A stretch of 64,000 bases of DNA from DATBQN01 sp963755825 (GTDB lineage Bacteria; Acidobacteriota; Thermoanaerobaculia; Multivoradales; UBA5704), in the NCBI GenBank assembly GCA_963755825.1, contig CAVWLA010000001.1, positions 1,612,001 to 1,676,000 on the forward strand, given 5' to 3'. The notes under the pieces were generated by a model, which saw only the letters and a program-made list of their open reading frames with translations, was not told the DNA's origin and ran no database searches. The number at the start of each line of letters is the position of its first letter. Within the stretch, counting starts at the first letter, position 1. This document shows, in pieces, positions 44,101-51,036 of the stretch. Position numbers and translations under genes: made by a program.

Positions 44101-47100
44101 CGTTGCCGAGGGCGCCGGGGGTCAGCAGCGCCTCCCGCTCGACGCCGACGATCGTGCCGCCGGTCAGCAGCGGCCCCCAGACCTCCCAGGTGATGGCGTC
44201 GAACGAGGCGTTGGCGGCCTGCAGCACGCTGTCGCCGGGGGCGAGCGGCACGTAATCCGCGCCGAGCACCAGGCGGGCGACGGCGCGGTGCGGGATCTCG
44301 ATCCCCTTCGGGTCGCCGGTCGAGCCCGAGGTATAGACGACGTAGGCGAGGCTGCCGCCGTCGGTCGACACCGGCAGCGGCAGCGGCTCGAAGGCGCCGC
44401 TCGTGAAATCCGCCTCGGCGAGCGCCACGACCTCGCCGGCGAAGCCGGCCGGGGCGTCGCGGGCGACGAGCGTCCGCACCCGCGAGTCGGCGAGCAGGTA
44501 GGCGCGCCGCTCGGCCGGCAGCTCGGGATCGAGCGGCACGTAGGCGCCGCCCGCCTTGATCACTGCGAGCATCGCCGCGACGAGCTCGGCGCCGCGCTCG
44601 GCGGCGATGCCGATGCGGCTCTCCGGCCCGACGCCGAGGGCGCGCAGGCGGCGGGCGAGGCGGTTGGCCCGCGCGTCGAGCTCGGCGTAGGTCCAGGAGA
44701 CCGTGCCGAAGCGCACCGCCTCGGCTCCCGGCGCCGCGCGGACCCGCTCTTCGAAGAGAGTCTGCAGGCTCGCCGCCGCCGGATAGGAGACGGCCGTGTC
44801 GTTCCACTCGACGAGAGCCTGCTGGCGCTCGGCATCCGCCAGCAGCTCGATCTCCGCCAGGCCGGTTCCGCTCGCCAGCGCCGCGGCGAGGCCGGCGAGG
44901 GCGCGCCCGAGGTGGCCGAGCCGGCGCAGCACGGTGGTGCGGTCGAAGCGGGAGCGGTCGTAGCCCAGGCGGAGCACCAGATCCTCACCAGGTACCACGG
45001 CGAGGCTCAGCGGGTAGTGCGTCTGCTCGATAGCCTGGAAACCGGTGATCTGGCGGCCGAGGGCGCTGCCGCGGAGGGCCGCCTCGTGCGGGTAGTTCTC
45101 GACCACCAGCATGCTCTCGAAGAGCTGCGTGCCGCGCGGCACCTCGCTCACCCCCTGGACGCGGACGAGCGGCGCCGGCTCGTGCTGCCGCAGCGCCGCC
45201 TGCTCCGCCTGCAGGCGCGCGAGCCAGACGGCGGCGCTCTCGCCGCCCATGGAACCGGCGAGCCGCACCCGCACCGGCAGGGTGTTGATGAAGAGGCCGA
45301 TCATCGCCTCGACCCCCGGCAGCTCGGGAGGCCGGCCGGCCACCGTGGCGCCGAAGACGACGTCGTCGCTCGCCGCCAGGCGGCCGAGGAGGAGCGCCCA
45401 GGCGCCCTGGGCGAGAGTGCTCGCCGTCAACCCGGCGGCGCGCGCCGCCGCCCGCAGCGCCGCCGTCGCCGCAACGCCGAGGCGAAGCACGGCGTCCTCC
45501 ATGACGGGGGCGGCGCCGGGCGGGCGGTCGGCGGCGAGGGGGGTCGGCGCCGTGAAGCCGCCGAGGGCGGCGCGGAAGAAGTCGTCGTCCGCCGCCGGAT
45601 CGCGTTCCGCGAGCCAGGCGATGAAGTCGCGGTAGGGGGGCCGCGTGCGGAGGGCGGGCTCGCCGCCGCCGGCGAGCGCCTCGTAGGCGACGGCGAAGTC
45701 GCCGATGAGCGCCGCGTACGACCAGCCGTCGAGGAGCGCGTGATGATGGCTCCAGAGGAACCGCCACCCCCCCTCGCCGCGGACGAGAGTCCAGCGCATG
45801 AGCGGCGGCCGTCCGAGGTCGAAGCCGCGACAGCGGTCGGCGCGCGCCAGCTCGGCGAAGCGGCGCTCGCTCTCGTCGGCCACCATCCCCCGCCAGTCCT
45901 GCTCGACGATCGCGAGCTCGACCCGCCGATGCACCGCCTGCAGCGGCCGCTCGCCGTCACCGCCGCCGACGCCATGAAACGAGGTCCGGAGGATCGGGGT
46001 GCGGGCGACGATCCGCTCCCAGGCGCCGCGGAAGGCGGCGACGTCGAGCTCGCCCGCGAAGTCGGCACGGAGCTGCTCCACGTACTCCCCCGCCCCCGGC
46101 GCCAAAAGGCTGTGGAAAACCAGCCCCTCCTGGAGTGGCGTCAGCGGATAGGCGTCCTCGAAATCCTCCCCCAACCGCGCCCGGATCGCCGCGTCGACAG
46201 GGGCGAGCGCCCGAGAATCGCCTGGCTGCCAAGAATCGCCTGACACCTCGTCAGAATCGGCTGGCACCTCGCCGGGCACCTCGCCGGCGGCGACGGCGCG
46301 GGCGTGGGCGGCCAGGTCGCGCAGGTGGGCGGCAAAGCGCTCGGCGAGGCGCTCGATCTCGTCCCTCGAGAAACGGCTGGCACCATAGCTCCAGGTGGAT
46401 TGGAGGCGGCCGGCGGCGACGAAGGCGTTGATCGCCAGGGGGTGGCTGCGGCGGGCTCGCGGGCTCTGCGCGGGGCCGATCGGCTCGGCGGCCGGGGCGA
46501 AGAGGGTGCCGGCGGGGAGCACGGCGTCGAGCTGGCCCAGGTAGTTGAAGCTGACCGGCGAGGCCGCGCGGGCGGCGAGGAGCGCCGCCGGCCGGCGGGC
46601 TCCCAGGTAGCGCAGGAGCCCGAAGCCAAGGCCTCGGGACGGCACGGCGGCGAGCTGGCGGCGGACGGCGGCGAGGACGGCCCCCGGACGCGGATCGTCG
46701 CCCGGCGCGAGGAGCAGCGGGTAGATGCTGGTGAACCAGCCGACCGTGCGCGAGAGGTCGAGACCCCGCCGCTCGCCGTCGCCGCTCGTCTCCTCGCGCC
46801 CGTGCCCCTCGAGATCCACCTGAGCCGCGCCGCCGGGCGGGGCGAGCGTCGCGGCGAGGGCGGCGACGAGCGCGTCGGCGATCGAAGCGCCGGCGCCGTA
46901 CGCCGCCGGGAGAGCTCGCAGCAGCTCGGCGGTGTCGGCGGCGGAGAGCTCGACGGCGACGCTCGCGGCATCGGCCACCCGGTCATCGACCCAGCCAGCC
47001 GGTGTCTCTGCCGTGGCCGGCACAGTCTGCGACAGCCAGAAGGCGAGCTCGGCCTCGCGATCGGCGGTCAACGCCTGCTCCACCAGGTGCTGCGCCCAGC

Positions 47101-50100
47101 GCTTGAACGAGGTGGTCTTCGGCGGCAGCGCAGGCGCCGCGCCGCGGTCTGTCCTGGGGACCACCGCACGGCAGGCCGTCGCCAGATCCTCGAGGATCAC
47201 CCGCCAGGAGACGCCGTCGACCGCCAGGTGGTGGACGGCGAGGAGGAGACGGCGCTCGCCGCCCGGCAGCGCCATCCAGAGGGCGCGGAGGAGCGGACCC
47301 TCGCCGAGGTCGAGGCTCGCCTGGGCCGCCGCCGCGGCAGCCGTCAGCGTCCCCGGCGCGCGCTCGGCTGGCAGCGCCGAGAGGTCGACCTGGACGAGCG
47401 GCGCGGCGCTCCCCGGCGCCGGCGCAGCACTCCACTGTCGCCAGCCGCTCGCCTCGCGCTGGAAGCGCAGGCGCAGGGCGTCGTGGTGGACGAGGAGCGC
47501 CGCGAGCCCCCGCTCGACGGCGGCCGGGGCGAGCGGCGGGCGCACGGCGAGGAGAATCGCCTGGTTGAAGTGGTGGGGATCGGCCGGCTCCTGGTCGAGA
47601 AACCAGCGCTGGATGGGCGTCAGGGGGACGTCTCCGGTGACCGCACCCTGGGCGGCGGTCTCGACCGTCGCGCCCTTCGCCGAGCTCGCCGCGGCGGCCG
47701 CGAGCTCGGCGGCGACGGCGGCGGCAGCGAGGCCGGCGACGGTGGGGTGCTCGAAGAGCTGGCGCGGGGTGATGCGGCAGCCCGCCTGGCTCGCCCGCGA
47801 CACCACCTGGAGGGAGAGGATCGAGTCGCCGCCGAGGGTGAAGAAGTTGTCGCCGACGCCGACCCGCGGCAGCCTGAGAACCTCGGCCCAGATGCCGGCC
47901 AGCAGCTCTTCGACGGCGCCGCGCGGAGCCAGCGGCTCGGCGCCGCCGGCGCTTGCGGCCGTCTCCTCCGCCGCCGCGAGCTCGGCGAGCGCCCGGCGGT
48001 CGACCTTGCCGTTGGGGGTGAGAGGCAGGGCGTGGAGCCGCACGAAGGCCGCCGGCAGCATCGGCTCGGGTAGCGTCGCCGCGAGATGCGCGCGGAGCTC
48101 GGCCGGACGGAGCGCCGCGTCGCCGGCGACATAGGCGACGAGGCGGCGGGAGCCGTCGCGCACGCGCACTTCGACCGCCGCCGCCCGCACGCCGGGGCAG
48201 GCGGCGAGGGCGGCCTCGATCTCCCCCAGCTCGACGCGGTGGCCGCGGATCTTCACCTGACGGTCGGCGCGGCCGAGAAACTCGAGCTCGCCATCCGGCC
48301 GCCGGCGCGCCAGGTCGCCGGTGCGATAGAGCCGCCCGCCCGGCGCGCTCTTGTCGCCCGCGAAGCCGTCAGGGACGAATCTCTCGGCGGTCAGCCCCGG
48401 CCGGCCGAGGTAGCCGCGGGCGAGGCCGGCGCCGCCGACGTGCATCTCGCCGGGGATGCCCGGCGGCACGAGGCGACCGCGGGGATCGAGCAAGTGGACC
48501 TGGAGGTCGGCGAGCGGCCGCCCGATGGGGCTCGCCGCCGACGCCAGATCGACGCTCCCGATCGGCCGCCAGGTGACGTGGACGGTCGTCTCGGTGATCC
48601 CGTACATATTGACGAGGCGCGGCCGCCGCTCGCCGTAGACGGCCAGCCAGCCGGCGAGGGATGCCGGGTCGAGCGCCTCGCCGCCGAAGATCACCAGGCG
48701 GAGGTCCGCCAGCTCGGCCCCGGCGCGGAGCGCGGCGGGCGCCAGCTGGGCAAAGGAGGACGGCGTTTGGTTGAGGACGGTGACGCGCTCGGCCTGCAGG
48801 AGCGCTACGAGCTCGTCGGGCGAGCGGCTGACCGCATACGGCACCACCACCAGGCGCCCGCCGTGAGCGAGCGCCCCCCACATCTCCCACACCGAGAAGT
48901 CGAAGGCGAAGGAATGGAAGAGAGTCCACACGTCGCCGGCGCCGAAGCGGCAGAGCGGCTCGGTGGCGGCGAGCAGGCGCGAGACGTCGGCATGGGTGAC
49001 GGCGACGCCCTTCGGCCGGCCGGTCGAGCCGGAGGTGTAGAGGACGTAGGCGAGGTTGTCGGGATCGAGAGCGGGGTCAGGATCGGGGACGCGAACGGAC
49101 CCGTGGCCGAGCGGCTCGGCGCTCGCCGGGGCGTCGTCGGGCGTGACGAGGACGGCGCCGTGGGCCGGCAGGCGGGCGGCGAGCTCGCCGCGGGCGACGA
49201 GGACGCTCGCCGCCGAGTCGGCGAGCATGAAGGCGAGCCGCTCGCGCGGGTAGGCCGGATCGAGCGGCACGTAGGCGCCGCCGGCCTCGACCACGGCGAG
49301 GAGCGCGACGACGAGGTCGAGCGAGCGCTCGAGGCAGACGGCGACGAGCGACTCCGGACCGACTCCGTGGCGGCGCAGAACGGCCGCGAACCGCGCGGCG
49401 CGCCCGGCGAGCTCGCGATAGGTGAGCTCGCCCTCGGGAGCGCTGAGCGCGATGGCGCCGGGCATCCGCGCCGCCTGCGCCGCGAAGCGGGCGGCGAGGG
49501 TGGTGCGGGGGAGCTCGGCCGCCGGCGGATTCCAGCCGCTCGCGAGCTGCAGTCTCTCGGCGGGCGACAGCAGGGCGAGATCCTCCACGGCCCCGCCCGC
49601 GGCGAGCCCGTCGCCGAGCGAGGCGAGCAGGTTCGCCCAGTGGCCGACCATACGGCCGGCGGCCGGCGCGTCAAGGCGCGCCGGGTCGAAGGCCAGGCGC
49701 AAGGTGAGGTTCTCGCCGGCCGGGACGACGATCGCGGTGAGCGGGAAGTTCGTCCGCTCGCGAAAATCCATCGCCGAGAGCGCCAGGCCGCCCGCCGGCG
49801 CCAGCGGCACGGTCGGGTAGTTCTCGTAGACGAAGAGCGTCGTCGCGAGCGGCGTGCCGGGCTGCAGCTCGCTCCAGCTCTGGATCCGGGCGAGCGGCGT
49901 CGGCTCGTAGGCCTGCAGCGCGAGCTGGCGCTCCTGGAGGTCCGCGAGCCAGGGGGCGACCGCCGCCCGCGCCGGCAGGCGGACCCGCACCGGCAGCGTG
50001 TTGATGAAGAGGCCGATCATCGACTCGATGCCGGGGAGCGGCGCGCTGCGCCCGGAGACGGTGGTGCCGAAGACGACGTCGTCGCTGCCGCCGCGGTCTC

Positions 50101-50905
50101 CCGCGTAGCGCCCGAGGAGGGCCGCCCAGGCGCCCTGCACGACGGTGCTCAGGGTCAGCCGATGGCGCCGCGCCAGCTCCGCCAGCCGCTCGTGCTCGCC
50201 GCGGTCGAGCATCAGCACGCCGTCGTCGGCGGCGGCGGCGAGCTCGCCGCGGCTCGGCCGCGGCAGGGCGATCTCCGTCGGCTCGTCAAAGCCGGCAAGC
50301 TCGCGGCGGAAGAAAGTCTCGGCGGCGCCGAGATCCTGCTGCGCCAGCCAGGCGATGTACTCGCGATACGGCCGCGGCGCGGGCAGCGCCGGCTCGCCGC
50401 CGGCGGCGAAGGCGGCATAGAAGCCGAGCACCTCGGCGAGGAGGAGCGGCAGCGACCAGCCGTCGATGAGGAGGTGATGCGAGGTCCACACCAGCCGATG
50501 GCTGGCGGCGCCGAAACGAAGGAGGGCGAGGCGCATCAGCGGCGCGCGCGCGAGAGCGAAGCCCTGCCTGCGATCGGCGGCGAGGAACGCCGCGAAGCGC
50601 GCCTCGCGCTCCGGCCCGTCCTCGGCGCTCCAGTCCTCGCTGCGGAGCGGCAGCTCGACCGTGCGCTGCACCGCCTGTAGCGGCCGCTTCTGGCTCTTCC
50701 AGACGAACGCCGTGCGGAGGACGGCATGCCGCTCGATCACCCGCGCCCAGGCCCGCGCGAAGGCGGACTCGTCGAGCGGCCCGTCGAGCGCGCAGCTCAG
50801 CTGCTCGATGTAGACGCCGGACTCCGGCGCGTAAAGACTATGAAACAGCATCCCCTCTTGCAGAGGGGAGAGGGCGTAGATGTCTTCGAGGTTCCGCGCG
50901 GCCAC
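38171..50905 (-). CDS. Three-module NRPS with terminal C domain (C-A-T-E, C-A-T, C-A-T, C)
   Basis: The product is 4244 residues from ATG 50905 (MAARNLEDIYALSPLQEG). Module 1: C (HHLLIDG ~142), A (YTSGSTGRPKG ~621; code D-F-W-N-I-G-M-V-H-K, the standard Thr code), T (LGGDSILS ~1025) and epimerase (HHLAVDG ~1227; VGWFTSIYP), predicting D-Thr. Module 2: C (HHALLDG ~1722, opening TPLQEGLVFHSL, fitting a D-accepting donor site), A (~2195; D-A-W-F-L-G-V-T-F-K, aliphatic, uncertain), T (LGGHSLLATQ ~2605). Module 3: C (HHIAFDG ~2805), A (~3300; D-A-A-W-L-G-G-T-F-K, Val-like), T (LSGHSLLATQ ~3698). A last C (HHAIGDG ~3900) has no A or T after it and there is no thioesterase. Codes were read by eye against GrsA. 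The E-C linker (~1538-1564) contains in-frame repeats. Confidence 0.94.
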   Translation of the reverse strand: MAARNLEDIYALSPLQEGMLFHSLYAPESGVYIEQLSCALDGPLDESAFARAWARVIERHAVLRTAFVWKSQKRPLQAVQRTVELPLRSEDWSAEDGPEREARFAAFLAADRRQGFALARAPLMRLALLRFGAASHRLVWTSHHLLIDGWSLPLLLAEVLGFYAAFAAGGEPALPAPRPYREYIAWLAQQDLGAAETFFRRELAGFDEPTEIALPRPSRGELAAAADDGVLMLDRGEHERLAELARRHRLTLSTVVQGAWAALLGRYAGDRGGSDDVVFGTTVSGRSAPLPGIESMIGLFINTLPVRVRLPARAAVAPWLADLQERQLALQAYEPTPLARIQSWSELQPGTPLATTLFVYENYPTVPLAPAGGLALSAMDFRERTNFPLTAIVVPAGENLTLRLAFDPARLDAPAAGRMVGHWANLLASLGDGLAAGGAVEDLALLSPAERLQLASGWNPPAAELPRTTLAARFAAQAARMPGAIALSAPEGELTYRELAGRAARFAAVLRRHGVGPESLVAVCLERSLDLVVALLAVVEAGGAYVPLDPAYPRERLAFMLADSAASVLVARGELAARLPAHGAVLVTPDDAPASAEPLGHGSVRVPDPDPALDPDNLAYVLYTSGSTGRPKGVAVTHADVSRLLAATEPLCRFGAGDVWTLFHSFAFDFSVWEMWGALAHGGRLVVVPYAVSRSPDELVALLQAERVTVLNQTPSSFAQLAPAALRAGAELADLRLVIFGGEALDPASLAGWLAVYGERRPRLVNMYGITETTVHVTWRPIGSVDLASAASPIGRPLADLQVHLLDPRGRLVPPGIPGEMHVGGAGLARGYLGRPGLTAERFVPDGFAGDKSAPGGRLYRTGDLARRRPDGELEFLGRADRQVKIRGHRVELGEIEAALAACPGVRAAAVEVRVRDGSRRLVAYVAGDAALRPAELRAHLAATLPEPMLPAAFVRLHALPLTPNGKVDRRALAELAAAEETAASAGGAEPLAPRGAVEELLAGIWAEVLRLPRVGVGDNFFTLGGDSILSLQVVSRASQAGCRITPRQLFEHPTVAGLAAAAVAAELAAAAASSAKGATVETAAQGAVTGDVPLTPIQRWFLDQEPADPHHFNQAILLAVRPPLAPAAVERGLAALLVHHDALRLRFQREASGWRQWSAAPAPGSAAPLVQVDLSALPAERAPGTLTAAAAAAQASLDLGEGPLLRALWMALPGGERRLLLAVHHLAVDGVSWRVILEDLATACRAVVPRTDRGAAPALPPKTTSFKRWAQHLVEQALTADREAELAFWLSQTVPATAETPAGWVDDRVADAASVAVELSAADTAELLRALPAAYGAGASIADALVAALAATLAPPGGAAQVDLEGHGREETSGDGERRGLDLSRTVGWFTSIYPLLLAPGDDPRPGAVLAAVRRQLAAVPSRGLGFGLLRYLGARRPAALLAARAASPVSFNYLGQLDAVLPAGTLFAPAAEPIGPAQSPRARRSHPLAINAFVAAGRLQSTWSYGASRFSRDEIERLAERFAAHLRDLAAHARAVAAGEVPGEVPADSDEVSGDSWQPGDSRALAPVDAAIRARLGEDFEDAYPLTPLQEGLVFHSLLAPGAGEYVEQLRADFAGELDVAAFRGAWERIVARTPILRTSFHGVGGGDGERPLQAVHRRVELAIVEQDWRGMVADESERRFAELARADRCRGFDLGRPPLMRWTLVRGEGGWRFLWSHHHALLDGWSYAALIGDFAVAYEALAGGGEPALRTRPPYRDFIAWLAERDPAADDDFFRAALGGFTAPTPLAADRPPGAAPVMEDAVLRLGVAATAALRAAARAAGLTASTLAQGAWALLLGRLAASDDVVFGATVAGRPPELPGVEAMIGLFINTLPVRVRLAGSMGGESAAVWLARLQAEQAALRQHEPAPLVRVQGVSEVPRGTQLFESMLVVENYPHEAALRGSALGRQITGFQAIEQTHYPLSLAVVPGEDLVLRLGYDRSRFDRTTVLRRLGHLGRALAGLAAALASGTGLAEIELLADAERQQALVEWNDTAVSYPAAASLQTLFEERVRAAPGAEAVRFGTVSWTYAELDARANRLARRLRALGVGPESRIGIAAERGAELVAAMLAVIKAGGAYVPLDPELPAERRAYLLADSRVRTLVARDAPAGFAGEVVALAEADFTSGAFEPLPLPVSTDGGSLAYVVYTSGSTGDPKGIEIPHRAVARLVLGADYVPLAPGDSVLQAANASFDAITWEVWGPLLTGGTIVGVEREALLTPGALGNALAGGGVTAAFLTTALFHRVALDDPGAFGALRHLLVGGEAVDPRRLREVLASGAPPGRLLDVYGPTESTTFATWHRLAAMPAVESAVPVGRPIANTRLYVLDARQRPVPLGGIGELALGGDGLARAYAGRPGQTARSFLPDPFADSAPAGARLYRTGDLARLRADGVCELLGRIDSQVKLRGFRIELGEIEARLLEHPAVAAAAVLLREDAPGDRRLVAYVVVDRGQLQPEGGGAGGGVPRLAAPELRSFLAARLPDYMLPAVFVELAALPITATGKIDRRRLPAPAAEGAPAAGASPPRTATERQIAAIWFDLLGSPTGALPAVDDDFFVLGGHSLLATQVISRVRRELAVEVPLRALFERPTVGELAAEVDRLRADAGPEPLAAPPILPVPRDRPLPLSFAQERLWLLDRLDPRGGLGLYDEPAAFRLRGDLDLAAFAAAVAAVVARHEALRTTFAEEGGRAVQRIAAPAPFPLPLVDLSALAAGRREAEAPRLAGRAGGGRRFDLARGPLARCLVARLSPRDHAVLFSFHHIAFDGWSVGIFVRELSACYRAAVEGRPAALPALAIQYADFAVWQREWLAGEVLARELAHWRQRLAGAPEMELPADRPAPALRSGRGESLVAPLPRAVADRLHAVAAASGATPFMVLLAGFLALLARHGGGEDIVIGAPIANRSRGEIEGLIGFFVNLLALRVDLGGEPTFAALVERVRQVALDAFAHQDLPFERLIGELAPARSPARNPLFQTSFQLFPVGGERLELPGLEAVPFPAAARAEKFGLSFAWLADGGDLAGRLEVDPDLFDRSTAARLAERYLRLLAAAVAVPEEQLSALPLASAAERHQLLVEWSAEEDSPAPGETLAGLVARQAALRPDAVAIESGAGEAPGGSLTYGALAARAGRLARALEGAGVGPDVVVGLCLPRSPELYLAALAVVLAGGAYLPLDAELPSERLAFMAAAAGAAAILTCEASLGRLEALDAALALAGGAGGRCPILTLESLAGGLTPAGLVADAEGPVSRHLDPDHLVYVMYTSGSTGRPKGVAVTHRAVARLVAGCVAFGAAQVGVALAPFSFDASTAEVWGTLANGARLVVPAPGALAPAEIAALVARHGISVMWLTAGLFHQTVEQVVERSPELLASLARLLVGGDALSPDLTARAVAALPSTLVIAGYGPTENTTFTACAPLATPAAVGGTVPLGRPIAGSRAVVLDLAGGGPAPLGAMGELHAGGDGLARGYAGRPDLTAAAFVPDAAAALRGAPGARLYRTGDLARHLADGRLEFLGRVDRQVKLRGFRIEPGEIEAALASHPGVRQAAVLARRERGDLRLVAYVETAGPAGPAELRAHLRRRLPEHMVPSLIVALAALPLTANGKVDRAALERSLPGSVELPPAGAAARRRTPPRNPSEELLAAIWSEVLAVDGVGVEDDFFALSGHSLLATQVAFRVREAFGVELPLVRLFERATLGELAAEIDAAGEGRSGLPPLPPITAAPAGSRLPASFLQEWALDLQGGPISAAMNMPFALRLRGPLALGALAGALGEIWRRHDVLRTTFRAEAGELVQVVAPPAAAGGGPALPLLDLAGLPAPRRESLLHALAAADARRPFDVERGPLFSLTAVRLGGLDHALLLNMHHAIGDGWSIEVFEGELTALYAAWVRGAPSPLPPPELQFGDFAWWQRHTFAGPALAAQLDHWRAVLADRPPALDIPADRPRPPVLGPATVAGAFAVHGEALAGLRAAARAAGCTVSMALTAALQALLHCYTGAVDILVGTLVSGRHRRELAPLLGMFMNSVTVRTDLSGNPTLRELMQRVRAAVLDAYRHQDVPFPALLAALYPRQRHHRTLMFRAAFNMQNFSAGSRPPDAAGGGPLAELAIESFDEAEEPAKYDLLVAGREDVDRLFCRLTGAADLFDPATITALCRDYEEVIAGIAADPEARLERLLPDPHHRLAAGARERRLGAYGTTAVAHADGRERTDPWNP
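46212..46269 (+). repeat. REP-like repeats inserted in frame in the NRPS E-C linker
   Basis: An exact AGAATCGGCTGGCACCT lies at 46253-46269. A variant AAGAATCGCCTGACACCT is at 46231-46248 and a further GAGAATCGCCTGGC at 46213-46226. On the coding (minus) strand they read GEVPADSDEVSGDSWQPGDS, a Pro/Ser/Asp linker. The reading frame is kept. Confidence 0.88.
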
Positions 50906-51036
50906 CGTCTACTAAAGGTGTCTTCACCCCCCCTCAAACGGGCTGGCGACGGCGAAGAAACATCTGCCCAGCCCGATCCGGCGCGCTGCGGAACACCCTC
51001 GACACTATGCATAGAGAACCGCGCACAGGAGGCGGC
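50906..51036. promoter_or_regulatory. Divergent control region between NRPS operon and glutamate mutase
   Basis: This 131-bp gap separates the divergent NRPS and mutase genes. It includes the perfect palindrome CTATGCATAG (51005-51014), a candidate operator or -10 region, and AGGAGG at 51027-51032, 4 nt before the mutase ATG. No regulator gene is adjacent. Confidence 0.4.

Noticed and set aside
38834..46243. A 2.4-kilobase-codon open frame on the plus strand opposite the NRPS
   Set aside because: It reads as Arg/Glu/Ala/Gly-rich low-information sequence antisense to well-conserved NRPS domains. It is a GC-bias shadow.
46368..46384. GAAACGGCTGGCACCA as a further REP copy
   Set aside because: It matches only part of the core and falls in conserved epimerase-domain coding sequence (WSYGASRFSRDE).
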